Assembly (NCBI RefSeq): GCF_003053565.1
Contig: NZ_QAXS01000005.1
Coordinates: 1 to 64,000 of the forward strand
Direction of reading: 5' to 3'
Source: Halanaerobium saccharolyticum
GTDB taxonomy: Bacteria > Bacillota > Halanaerobiia > Halanaerobiales > Halanaerobiaceae
DNA: 64,000 nt
Positions 1 to 7,958 of this stretch are shown here, one piece after another. The notes beneath the pieces were generated by a model that saw only the letters and a list, made by a program, of their open reading frames with translations, had not been told where the DNA came from and did not search any database. The translations under genes were made by a program, and so were the position numbers. Position 1 is the first letter of the stretch. The number at the start of each line of letters is the position of its first letter.

Positions 1-224
1 TATTATTTAATATAAGCTTTAAACTAATAATTACTTTTAAGTTTTAACACTCAAAGTATATTAACGTTGGCTTGCTGTTTAATTTTCAAGGTTCAACGCA
101 CCTTCTTTTTTAGAACGAAAGGATGGTGCCTTGCTCGACCATCGAGGTCGACGCCTCTCGCTTCATTGACCGTTGCGGTCAATATTTTCTTCTATATTTT
201 CTGCCGCGTTTTTTATCAGCGACA
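1..224 (-). other. Structured leader of an rRNA operon running off the left edge
   Basis: Read on the minus strand, this stretch follows two strong promoters and holds no convincing gene. It contains GAACCTTGAAAATTAAACAG at 75-94, resembling the CTTTGAAAACTAAAC-type box that precedes 16S rRNA in Firmicutes. Three hairpins are visible: a perfect 8-bp stem (165-172 with 176-183), a 6-bp stem (135-140 with 146-151) and a 5-bp stem (98-102 with 125-129). The 16S gene itself would lie left of base 1, so the assignment is inferred. Confidence 0.7.
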
Positions 225-230
225 TTTAAT

Positions 231-259
231 ATCTTATCAACTCTGCCTCACTTTGTCAA
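231..259 (-). promoter_or_regulatory. Promoter P2 of the presumed rRNA operon
   Basis: On the minus strand a perfect -35 TTGACA (254-259) and a -10 TAAGAT (231-236) are separated by exactly 17 bases. The region upstream is A/T-rich, as expected for an UP element. Expected transcription start is near 224. Confidence 0.85.
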
Positions 260-357
260 GAACTTTTTAGAAAAACTTTAAATAATTTCAAATAAAAAGT
301 TTAAAAGCCCTAATGACTCTCAAAAGTTTTTGTTCTACTTTCTGTGCGACGCTTATT

Positions 358-386
358 ATCATATCAGGGCTTTTTGGCTTTGTCAA
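358..386 (-). promoter_or_regulatory. Promoter P1 of the presumed rRNA operon
   Basis: On the minus strand TTGACA (381-386) and TATGAT (358-363) are separated by exactly 17 bases. The -35 hexamer overlaps the mnmA stop codon (383-385). Together with the promoter at 231-259 it forms a tandem pair about 127 bases apart, the usual arrangement for rRNA operons. Confidence 0.85.
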
Positions 387-1465
387 GAGATTTTAAAACT
401 TTTTTTGATAATTCCTCCACCCAGAACTAGATCATCCAGATAAAAAACAACTGATTGACCTGGTGTAACAGCCCTCTGAGCTTCTTCAAATTCAACCTTT
501 AATTCATTTTCGGATGATTTTTCAATATAAGCTTTAACAGGATAGCTGTTATATCTAATTTGAGCCTCAACTTCCATTCGACCATCAATATCTGCAAAAG
601 GAATAAAATTAATATCTTCTGCAATTAGACCATCACTAAATACAGCATCATCCTTACCAACTATCACAGCATTGTTTTCATAGTCAAGTTCTGTTACATA
701 AATTGGATAACCCATAGAGATTCCCAAGCCTCTACGCTGACCAATTGTATAATGAGACAAACCATGATGAGTTCCAACCTGATTGCCTTCACTATCTAAA
801 ATAGGTCCATCTTTAGAGATCTCAGGGTAATTGGTATCTAGGAATCTGACATAATCATCATCAGGTACAAAACAAATCTCCTGACTTTCTGCCTTATCAT
901 GAATTTCAAAGCCTAACTCTTTAGCTTTTGCACGAATTTCATCTTTTGTATATTCACTTAAAGGAAAGAGAGTTTGACTTAACTGCTCCTGATTTAGTAC
1001 ATAAAGCATATAACTCTGATCTTTGTTTTCATCCAGACCCTTTTTTAAAATATAACGTCCATTTTCTTTTTCAATTTTTGCATAATGGCCGCTGGCAATA
1101 TAATCACAGCCAATTTCTATTGCTTTTCTGTGTAAGGCCTCAAATTTTATTTCCTTATTGCACATTACACAGGGGTTGGGAGTTCTTCCTCTGCTGTATT
1201 CATCCACAAAATAATCGATAACCTTATCCTGAAATTCATCCTGCAGGTTAAATACAAAATGAGGTATATCTAATTTTTGAGCAACTCTTTTTGCATCCCG
1301 TACAGCTGAATAAGAACAGCAGTGATCTTCCCTGTCTGTTGCTTCTTCATAATCAGGAAAAATATGCATTGTTCCTCCGATTACTTCATATCCTTCTTCT
1401 TTTAAAAGAGCAGCAGCTACTGAACTGTCTACACCACCACTCATTGCAATCATAACTTTTTTCAT
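383..1465 (-). CDS. mnmA: tRNA-specific 2-thiouridylase MnmA
   Basis: Forms the 2-thio group of wobble U34 in Lys, Glu and Gln tRNAs, using ATP and persulfide sulfur from a cysteine desulfurase. The 360-residue protein has the PP-loop SGGVDSS at 9-15, the catalytic cysteine in NPCVMC (C99, with C102) and the second active cysteine in SQEICFVP (C198). The ATG follows an AAGGGTG ribosome site. It is last in an IscR-like/iscS/mnmA cluster, so the adjacent desulfurase is its likely sulfur donor. Length is normal for the family. Confidence 0.97.
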   Translation of the reverse strand: MKKVMIAMSGGVDSSVAAALLKEEGYEVIGGTMHIFPDYEEATDREDHCCSYSAVRDAKRVAQKLDIPHFVFNLQDEFQDKVIDYFVDEYSRGRTPNPCVMCNKEIKFEALHRKAIEIGCDYIASGHYAKIEKENGRYILKKGLDENKDQSYMLYVLNQEQLSQTLFPLSEYTKDEIRAKAKELGFEIHDKAESQEICFVPDDDYVRFLDTNYPEISKDGPILDSEGNQVGTHHGLSHYTIGQRRGLGISMGYPIYVTELDYENNAVIVGKDDAVFSDGLIAEDINFIPFADIDGRMEVEAQIRYNSYPVKAYIEKSSENELKVEFEEAQRAVTPGQSVVFYLDDLVLGGGIIKKSFKIS

Positions 1466-1494
1466 TACTTACACCCTTATAAATTAGTTTATTC

Positions 1495-2649
1495 TTACTT
1501 TAATGAATTCAATCTATCAATAATTTCTTTTAATTTCTCTACCACATAATCTATTTCTTCTTTAGTATTCCCACGACCAAGCGAAAAGCGAATTGCTCCT
1601 TTTAAATATTCTTTTTCTAAATTTATCGCTTTTAGAACATGAGATACACTTAAAGAGCCAGAAGCACAGGCTGAACCAGTTGCTGCAGCAATATCATTTA
1701 AAGTTAAGTTGAATAGAATAGATTCAGCATCCAGATCTTTAAAAGCAATATTAACATTTGCAGGTAAACGTTTTTCTGAATCAGGTCCATTAAGTTTTAT
1801 ATTATCAAAAGTGGAAAAAAGCTGAGAAATAAAATAATCTTGCAATTTAATTAAGTCATTACTTTTCTTTTTTAAATTTTTTAATGCTATTTCTGCTGCT
1901 CTGGCCATCCCAACTGCAGCAGCTGGATTAGCTGTACCAGCCCTTCTTTTTCTTTCCTGACTGCCTCCAGAAACCTGAGGAATTAATTCTACTCCCTTAC
2001 GTACAAAAAGAGCCCCTATACCCTTTGGCCCATTAAATTTATGTGCTGAAATCGAAAGCAGATCAACCCCTAAATCATTAACATCAATTTTTAATTGTCC
2101 TGCTGCCTGAACTGCATCTGTATGAAATAAAATATTATTCTCTCTAGCAACAGAAGCCAGCTCTTTAATCGGTTGAATAGTTCCTATCTCGTTATTTGCC
2201 AGCATAATTGAAATCAAAACAGTATCCTCACGGACTGCTTCCTTCAATTCTGCTGGATCAACAAAACCATTCTGATTTACATCAAGGTAAGTTATTTCAA
2301 AACCCAGATGTTTCTCTAAGTATTCGCAGCTTTTTAAAACAGCATGGTGCTCTATTTGAGAAGTTATTATATGTTTACCTTTTTTAGAGGAAGCCATAGC
2401 TGCTCCCTTTAAGGCTAGATTATCAGCTTCAGTACCACCTGAGGTAAAAACAATCTCCTCAGCTTTCTTTGCACCAATAAAATCTGCTACTGATTCTCTG
2501 GCATCTTCCAAAGCTGAAGCAGCTTTCTGCCCCTGAAGATGAGAACTGGCTGGATTAGCAAAAACCTGATTATAAAAGGGCTTCATTGCCTTAATAACTT
2601 CCTCCAGCATGGGAGTAGTTGCAGCATGGTCAAAATAAATTTCTTCCAT
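1495..2649 (-). CDS. iscS: Cysteine desulfurase (IscS/NifS family)
   Basis: A PLP enzyme that removes sulfur from cysteine and carries it as a persulfide. In 384 residues one sees H101 after the SQIE motif, ANNEIG (151-156), D178, the PLP lysine in SAHKFNGPKG (K204) and the persulfide cysteine in TGSACASGS (C328). The ribosome site AGAGGCTGGA lies inside the last codons of the regulator gene, and the ATG starts one base after that gene's stop, suggesting translational coupling. No iscU-type scaffold gene is adjacent, so a main role in tRNA thiolation with MnmA is inferred. Confidence 0.96.
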   Translation of the reverse strand: MEEIYFDHAATTPMLEEVIKAMKPFYNQVFANPASSHLQGQKAASALEDARESVADFIGAKKAEEIVFTSGGTEADNLALKGAAMASSKKGKHIITSQIEHHAVLKSCEYLEKHLGFEITYLDVNQNGFVDPAELKEAVREDTVLISIMLANNEIGTIQPIKELASVARENNILFHTDAVQAAGQLKIDVNDLGVDLLSISAHKFNGPKGIGALFVRKGVELIPQVSGGSQERKRRAGTANPAAAVGMARAAEIALKNLKKKSNDLIKLQDYFISQLFSTFDNIKLNGPDSEKRLPANVNIAFKDLDAESILFNLTLNDIAAATGSACASGSLSVSHVLKAINLEKEYLKGAIRFSLGRGNTKEEIDYVVEKLKEIIDRLNSLK

Positions 2650-2650
2650 T

Positions 2651-3109
2651 TTATCCAGCCTCTATTTTTTCTTTATCTGCCATCTTCTCTCTCTGCTTTT
2701 CAGCCACTGCCTTATCCCTTAAATCAGCAAGAGACATATTTTCAATTACCTCATTAATTACATCTGCTAATTCTTCCCATAAACCATGAATTACACATTT
2801 ATCAATATAATTACAGAAATCATCTTCTATTACACAATCAACTGGCGCAATTGGACCTTCTAAAGTTGTTAGGATATCAGCAACACTTATGTCTTCTGGT
2901 TCATGGTTAAGCATATAGCCGCCATGAGCTCCTCTAACACTTTTAACTAATTTTGCCTTTCTTAATGTAGCAAATAATTGTTCTAAATACTGTTCAGAAA
3001 TATTCTGTCTCTCAGAAATTTCGCGGATCGGAATTGCTTTTCCTTCTTCATGTTCTGCCAGATCCACCATTGCTCTTAATCCATATCTTCCTTTGGTTGA
3101 CACTCTCAT
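2651..3109 (-). CDS. Rrf2-family regulator with IscR-type Fe-S ligands
   Basis: A winged-helix Rrf2 regulator of 152 residues that starts MRVSTKGRYGLRAM, typical of the family. It carries C92, C99, C105 and H108, nearly the spacing of the [2Fe-2S] ligands of Escherichia coli IscR (C92, C98, C104, H107). Bacillus CymR, which occupies the same position before iscS-mnmA, is not an Fe-S protein, so this member may be an iron-sulfur sensor. The tail after about residue 125 is highly charged. It probably controls its own operon, since a palindrome sits just downstream of its -10 box. Confidence 0.9.
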   Translation of the reverse strand: MRVSTKGRYGLRAMVDLAEHEEGKAIPIREISERQNISEQYLEQLFATLRKAKLVKSVRGAHGGYMLNHEPEDISVADILTTLEGPIAPVDCVIEDDFCNYIDKCVIHGLWEELADVINEVIENMSLADLRDKAVAEKQREKMADKEKIEAG

Positions 3110-3128
3110 ATTTTCACCTCATATAAAC

Positions 3129-3145
3129 TTGACATCAATTATCAA
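3129..3145. promoter_or_regulatory. Candidate Rrf2 operator (palindrome)
   Basis: TTGACATCAATTATCAA has matching TTGA/TCAA ends and lies between the -10 box and the start codon of the Rrf2 gene. An autoregulatory site is inferred from position only. Confidence 0.4.
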
Positions 3146-3155
3146 CTTTTAATTA

Positions 3156-3184
3156 ATTTTAACATATGACTAAAACACTGTCAA
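3156..3184 (-). promoter_or_regulatory. Promoter of the rrf2-iscS-mnmA operon
   Basis: On the minus strand a perfect TTGACA (3179-3184) and TAAAAT (3156-3161) are 17 bases apart. It lies in the gap after the IMPACT-family gene. Confidence 0.8.
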
Positions 3185-3208
3185 TACTGTTCTTCCAGAT
3201 ATATCAAA

Positions 3209-3844
3209 TTATTTAAAAACACTTTTAATTATTTTAACTTCAGCTTCCGCAGCAGTTTTTTCTTTTAAAATTTTTTGAAGCTTCTCTTTTATATCAGTAG
3301 GGATAATTGCTCTAACAGCTGCTCCCTTATTTGTATACTCAGTATTTTGAATATCAGCTTTTAGAGATTCTAACTGCCCCAGCACAATTCCGATTTTATC
3401 AAAAGAGCTTTTAACCTCTAATAAATAGAACTCACTTAAAGTTTCTATCCCTGCTTCTTTTATAGCCAGCCTTGCTGTATCACCATAAGCTCTAATCAAG
3501 CCGCCGATTCCAAGTTTAGTTCCTCCAAAATATCTGGTAACGATTATTACTGTATTGAGCAAATTCTCTCCCTTAATAGCTTCTAATACAGGAGGGCCTG
3601 ATGAACCAGATGGTTCACCATCATCATCAAAATATTCAATCGCTTCCTGCTCCAGTTCAGGATTTTCCACTCGAAAAGCAGAAACATTATGAGTGGCATC
3701 TGAGTACTTATCCTTAATTTCTGTAATTCTTTTTTCAGCCTCACTGCGATTCTTAACTGAAAATATACTGCCATAAAATTTACTGTCCTTGACCTGGTTT
3801 CTAACCTCCATATTGCTTGCTGGTCTTTTTTTTAGTTTAGACAT
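3209..3844 (-). CDS. YigZ/IMPACT family protein
   Basis: A 211-residue member of the YigZ (UPF0029) family. The IMPACT domain spans about residues 19-127, with the signature run YFDDDGEPSGSSG (71-83) and RYFGGTKLGIGGL (104-116); a DUF1949-like domain follows at about 140-195. The molecular role in bacteria is not established; the eukaryotic relative acts on the translation stress kinase GCN2. Its ATG overlaps the rarA stop by one base (TAATG), so the two are translationally coupled. Confidence 0.9.
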   Translation of the reverse strand: MSKLKKRPASNMEVRNQVKDSKFYGSIFSVKNRSEAEKRITEIKDKYSDATHNVSAFRVENPELEQEAIEYFDDDGEPSGSSGPPVLEAIKGENLLNTVIIVTRYFGGTKLGIGGLIRAYGDTARLAIKEAGIETLSEFYLLEVKSSFDKIGIVLGQLESLKADIQNTEYTNKGAAVRAIIPTDIKEKLQKILKEKTAAEAEVKIIKSVFK

Positions 3845-5184
3845 TACTGTTCATCCCCTGAACTACTATTATTTTTTAGGTAATCTAAAAATTTTGCAGT
3901 CTTTTTTTCTCTCCCCATTTTCCCCGGCTTATAAAATGAAAGCCCCTGCATATCTTCGGGCAGATAGTTTTGGTCAACATAATTTTTCGGGTAGCTGTGT
4001 GGATATTTATAATCAAGTCCATGGCCTAGTTCTGAAGCACCAGCATAATGGCTGTCTTTAAGATGAGGTGGTACATCTCCTGCTTTATTATTTTCCACAA
4101 AATCCACCGCACTATTGATTGCTTTAACTACTGAATTGCTCTTTGGTGCAGTAGCAATGTAAATTACAGCTTCTGCCAGGGGGATTTTTGCTTCTGGAAA
4201 GCCAATCTGTTCAACAGCTCTGGCTGCAGACTCTGCTATAATGAGTGCAGTTGGATCTGCCATTCCCACATCTTCTGCGGCATGGATTACAACTCTGCGG
4301 GCAATAAACTTAGGATCTTCTCCACTGACAATCATTCGAGCAAGCCAGTAAATGGCCGCATCAGGATCTGAGCCGCGCATACTTTTAATAAAAGCAGAGA
4401 TTATATCATAGTGGTTATCACCTGAGCGATCATAGTTAAGTATTTTTTTCTGCATTGACTCCTCAATTATTTCCTGATCAAGTTTAATTAGTCCGTCTTT
4501 ATCAGCAGGGGTAGTCAAAACAGCAAGTTCCAGAGTGTTTAAAGCCACTCTGGCATCACCATCAGCAAGTTCAGCAATAAAATTAAGATCTTTATCTGAA
4601 ATCTCAACCTTAAGTTTACCCAATCCTCTATCCTGATCTGCAAGAGCTTTTTTTAATATCGAATATACCTGATCACTATTTAATTTTTCTAATCTAAAAA
4701 TTCTGGACCTGGATAAAAGTGGTGAATTAACTTCAAAATATGGATTTTCTGTTGTAGCACCAATCATAATAACTGTACCATTTTCTACTGAAGGCAGTAA
4801 AGCATCCTGTTGAGATTTATTAAAACGATGAATTTCATCAATAAAAAGAATGGTCTTTTTATTATATAAATTACGGTTAGATTTTGCCTTTTTAATTACT
4901 TCGCGAATATCTTTGACTCCAGATGTAACTGCATTTAATTTAACAAATTCAGCTTCGGTCTGGTTTGCTATCACTTGAGCCAGACTAGTTTTGCCAGTAC
5001 CGGGCGGTCCATAAAAAATTAGAGACTGCAGCCGATCGGCTTTAATAGCTCTGCTTAAAAGTTTATTTTCTCCGACAATTTCTTCCTGACCATAAAATTC
5101 TTCCAGACTGCGGGGGCGCATCCTGTAGGCCAGTGGACGGTCATTATTGTTTTCCTGGTTATTTTGATTATCAAAAAGGTTCAC
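3844..5184 (-). CDS. rarA: Replication-associated recombination ATPase RarA (MgsA)
   Basis: An AAA+ ATPase of the clamp-loader clade that acts at stalled replication forks. The 446-residue protein has Walker A GPPGTGKT (59-66) and Walker [10 protein letters not shown] (112-120), followed by the MgsA-type C-terminal region (SDPDAAIYWLARM, then the tetramerisation domain). It begins with GTG behind AGAGGTGAGAGT. The first 17 residues are an Asn-rich leader before the conserved PLAYRMRP motif. rarA upstream of an Rrf2 gene and iscS is the Bacillus arrangement. Confidence 0.95.
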   Translation of the reverse strand: MNLFDNQNNQENNNDRPLAYRMRPRSLEEFYGQEEIVGENKLLSRAIKADRLQSLIFYGPPGTGKTSLAQVIANQTEAEFVKLNAVTSGVKDIREVIKKAKSNRNLYNKKTILFIDEIHRFNKSQQDALLPSVENGTVIMIGATTENPYFEVNSPLLSRSRIFRLEKLNSDQVYSILKKALADQDRGLGKLKVEISDKDLNFIAELADGDARVALNTLELAVLTTPADKDGLIKLDQEIIEESMQKKILNYDRSGDNHYDIISAFIKSMRGSDPDAAIYWLARMIVSGEDPKFIARRVVIHAAEDVGMADPTALIIAESAARAVEQIGFPEAKIPLAEAVIYIATAPKSNSVVKAINSAVDFVENNKAGDVPPHLKDSHYAGASELGHGLDYKYPHSYPKNYVDQNYLPEDMQGLSFYKPGKMGREKKTAKFLDYLKNNSSSGDEQ

Positions 5185-5194
5185 ACTCTCACCT

Positions 5195-5773
5195 CTACTG
5201 TTTTATACGGATAACTTCCTTTTCTGTAACTATTAAATCAACTGGAACATCATGTTCTTCAACTGGAATTGAATCAACAATAAACCTGTCATAGCAAAAG
5301 CCAACTTTAAGAGCACCATTTGCATGTTTACTTAAGAAACTATCGTAATAGCCTCCACCATAACCTATCCTGTAACCTTCTGGGGTAAAACAGGCACCGG
5401 GAACAACTATTACATCAAGATCTTCTGGAACCTCTTCACCGCGAATTCGAGCTACTGGTTCCTGAACTCCATAAACACCTTCTTTTAATTCTGAATCAAG
5501 ATCATTAATCTGAGCAGTTCCCAGATCAATTTTATCTTTTCTAGTATAAGGAAGATATAAGAGATATCCCTGATCTAATAATTCTTCCATTAAATCGAAT
5601 GTTTCTATCTCTTTTCGCATTGAAGCATAAGCCATTACTTTTTTTGCAGTTTCTAATTGTGGAAGTTTTAAAAACTGTTTGTTTATTTTTTGACTCCAAC
5701 TGCTGATTTTGTTTTGTGGAATTTCTGATCTCTCTTTTAAGTATTTTTTTCTTAGCTCTTCTTTTTTCTGCAT
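5195..5773 (-). CDS. 5-formyltetrahydrofolate cyclo-ligase
   Basis: Converts 5-formyl-THF to 5,10-methenyl-THF with ATP, returning stored folate to one-carbon metabolism. The 192-residue protein ends its catalytic core with the family signature RIGYGGGYYD (135-144). I start it at the ATG preceded by GGGGTGAATTTT rather than the GTG three codons upstream, which lies inside that ribosome site. It is the first gene after the 6S RNA terminator, and this 6S-to-cyclo-ligase adjacency also occurs in gamma-proteobacteria. Confidence 0.92.
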   Translation of the reverse strand: MQKKEELRKKYLKERSEIPQNKISSWSQKINKQFLKLPQLETAKKVMAYASMRKEIETFDLMEELLDQGYLLYLPYTRKDKIDLGTAQINDLDSELKEGVYGVQEPVARIRGEEVPEDLDVIVVPGACFTPEGYRIGYGGGYYDSFLSKHANGALKVGFCYDRFIVDSIPVEEHDVPVDLIVTEKEVIRIKQ

Positions 5774-5908
5774 AAAATTCACCCCAATTTTATTATTAAA
5801 TTCTAGTCCTATAATAGCAGAAATTTAATATTTCTGCAAAGTATTAACCTGGTTCAAAAATTGAATTCAGTCCAGCTTTTAACAGCAGATTAAAATACTT
5901 TAGATACG

Positions 5909-5934
5909 AAAAAAGCTAACCTTTAAAGGTTAGC
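5909..5934 (-). terminator. Rho-independent terminator of 6S RNA
   Basis: A near-perfect hairpin (5915-5934, arms GCTAACCTTT/AAAGGTTAGC) is followed on the minus strand by a run of six T (5909-5914). Confidence 0.9.
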
Positions 5935-6117
5935 TAAAAGTCCATCCGCCGTGCCGGTTGATTTGGAATTTTGATCCCTGTCTGCCAAGTGGGTGCCCTC
6001 CTACCTGGTTTATAGGTCCATTTAAGGCTTCTACGCCGCAGGTAGAGCTCAGGCTCCCTATGTCTAAGTGTTGGTCAAAATGTTTAATCATTATCGAACA
6101 CGGCAGATGGTATTTAC
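5909..6117 (-). ncRNA. ssrS: 6S RNA
   Basis: A non-coding segment of about 200 nt that should fold as a long rod and sequester housekeeping RNA polymerase. The 5' arm CCATCTGCCGTG (6099-6110) pairs with CACGGCGGATGG near 5941-5955, closing the molecule. The internal GGGAGCCTGAGC and GAAGCCTTAAA segments match conserved parts of 6S RNA. A promoter lies directly upstream and an intrinsic terminator ends it. Bacillus bsrA likewise sits beside aspS. The exact 5' end is estimated from the promoter. Confidence 0.85.
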
Positions 6118-6121
6118 TTTT

Positions 6122-6154
6122 CTATAAATAATATTAACATATCTCATCAAAATC
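6122..6154 (-). promoter_or_regulatory. Probable promoter of 6S RNA
   Basis: On the minus strand TTGCAG, a 17-base spacer and TAATAT precede the 6S 5' arm by a short distance. Both hexamers are imperfect, so this is a moderate call. Coordinates are approximate. Confidence 0.5.
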
Positions 6155-6181
6155 TGCAAGCAAAAAATCCCTGTAATGTCA

Positions 6182-7957
6182 CTAAGAACGGATGGAAATT
6201 CCAAGTTCCTGCAGCTGTTTTTTGTCGACTTTTGAAGGTGCATTTGTCAGAGGAGATGTTGCTCTCTGAGTTTTAGGGAAAGCAATTACATCTCTAATTG
6301 AATCAGTACGCCCCACAATCATCATTAGACGATCAAGTCCAAAGGCAATTCCACCATGAGGAGGTGTACCATAATCAAAAGCATCAAGCATATAACCAAA
6401 CTTTTCCTGCTGCTCCTCTTTGCTGATGGACAGAGCAGAAAATACCTTTTCCTGCAGTTTGTGATTATTAATTCTAATACTTCCTCCACCCAGTTCTTCA
6501 CCATTTAAAACAAGGTCATAGGCTTTTGATTTTACAGATGCGGGATCAGTATCTAACTTTTCTATATCCTCTTCCAGTGGTGCTGTAAATGGATGATGAA
6601 TTGCAGTTAGGCGGTCTTCCTCTTCATCATATTCAAATAAAGGAAAGTCCACAATCCAGACAAATTCGTAAACTTCATCAGGAATTAAATTATTGTCTTT
6701 AGCAATCTTAAGGCGGAGATTACCTAAAGCTGCAGCTACTACCGCTGGTTTATCGGCAACAATTAATAATAAGTCTCCCTGTTCTGCTTCCATAGCTTTT
6801 TTAATTCCTTCAATTTCTGATTCGGAAAGGAATTTAGCAATTGGAGATTTTAGTTCATCCTCTCTTAAAGCCATCCAGGCCAGACCCTTTGCTTTAAACA
6901 TTTTTACATAGTCTTCAAAAGCATCAATGGTACTTCGAGGAGAATCAGCTCCTCCTTTAAAGTTTATACCCTTTACCTGGCCACCTTTACTAACAGTTCC
7001 ACTGAAAATATTAAAATCACTATCTTTAACTACCTCAGATAAATCCTTAAGCTCCATACCAAAACGAAGATCGGGCTTATCAGAACCAAAACGGTCCATT
7101 GCTTCCTGGTAGGACATTCTTTTAATTTTTTCAGGAACTTCAATATCACCAACAGCAAACAATTCTTTCATTAATCCCTCAGTAATCTCCATAACTTCTT
7201 CCTGATTAACAAAAGACATCTCCATATCAATCTGAGTAAATTCTGGCTGGCGGTTTGCTCTTAAATCTTCATCTCTAAAACAGCGAGCTATCTGAAAATA
7301 TCTTTCCATTCCAGAAACCATCAATAACTGTTTAAATATCTGAGGAGACTGTGGTAGAGCAAAAAACTGACCGGGATTAACTCTACTTGGAACCAGATAG
7401 TCTCTGGCTCCCTCTGGAGAACTCTTGGTTAAGATTGGAGTTTCAATTTCCCAGAAACCATTTTGATCCAGAAAATCTCTGGTGCTTTTAGTTATTTTAT
7501 GTCTCAGTCCCATCAGTTTTGTCATTTTAGGCCTTCTTAAATCTAAATATCTATATTTTAACCTTACATCTTCACCAGTATCAATATTGTCCTCAATTTG
7601 AATTGGAGGAGTCTCTGCTTTATCTAAAACTCTTAATTCCTCCGCCTTGATTTCAATTTCACCAGTTGGAAGATCCGGATTAATATTCCCCTCCGGTCTC
7701 GGTTCAACTTCTCCAGTAATTGCAACTACATATTCCGAACGAAGAGTATCAGCTTTTTCAAATAGTTCTTTACCAGAATCAGGATTAAAAACCACCTGAA
7801 CAATTCCCGAGCGGTCTCTAATATCAGTAAAAATAACACCACCGTGATCTCTTCGCTTTTGTACCCACCCCATGATTGTTACTCTGTCTTGATTGTCTTT
7901 TTTACTAACTTCTCCACAGAGGTGGGTTCTCTTTAAATCTTTAATTGTTTCACCCAT
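6182..7957 (-). CDS. aspS: Aspartyl-tRNA synthetase
   Basis: A class II synthetase of 591 residues with bacterial architecture: an OB-fold anticodon domain (about 10-110), catalytic motif 2 (FRDEDLRANRQPEFTQIDME, 227-246), an inserted GAD domain (about 300-420) and motif 3 (GIAFGLDRL) near the C-terminus. The ATG follows GGAGG, one base after the hisS stop, so the two synthetase genes are co-expressed. Whether it also charges tRNA-Asn cannot be told from sequence by eye. No T-box leader precedes the pair. Confidence 0.97.
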   Translation of the reverse strand: MGETIKDLKRTHLCGEVSKKDNQDRVTIMGWVQKRRDHGGVIFTDIRDRSGIVQVVFNPDSGKELFEKADTLRSEYVVAITGEVEPRPEGNINPDLPTGEIEIKAEELRVLDKAETPPIQIEDNIDTGEDVRLKYRYLDLRRPKMTKLMGLRHKITKSTRDFLDQNGFWEIETPILTKSSPEGARDYLVPSRVNPGQFFALPQSPQIFKQLLMVSGMERYFQIARCFRDEDLRANRQPEFTQIDMEMSFVNQEEVMEITEGLMKELFAVGDIEVPEKIKRMSYQEAMDRFGSDKPDLRFGMELKDLSEVVKDSDFNIFSGTVSKGGQVKGINFKGGADSPRSTIDAFEDYVKMFKAKGLAWMALREDELKSPIAKFLSESEIEGIKKAMEAEQGDLLLIVADKPAVVAAALGNLRLKIAKDNNLIPDEVYEFVWIVDFPLFEYDEEEDRLTAIHHPFTAPLEEDIEKLDTDPASVKSKAYDLVLNGEELGGGSIRINNHKLQEKVFSALSISKEEQQEKFGYMLDAFDYGTPPHGGIAFGLDRLMMIVGRTDSIRDVIAFPKTQRATSPLTNAPSKVDKKQLQELGISIRS

Positions 7958-7958
7958 C

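Noticed and set aside
67-270. Plus-strand ORF of 67 codons at the left edge
   Set aside because: It reads antisense through the rRNA leader and both the hairpins and the P2 promoter; no ribosome site. Such spurious frames are typical at rRNA leaders.
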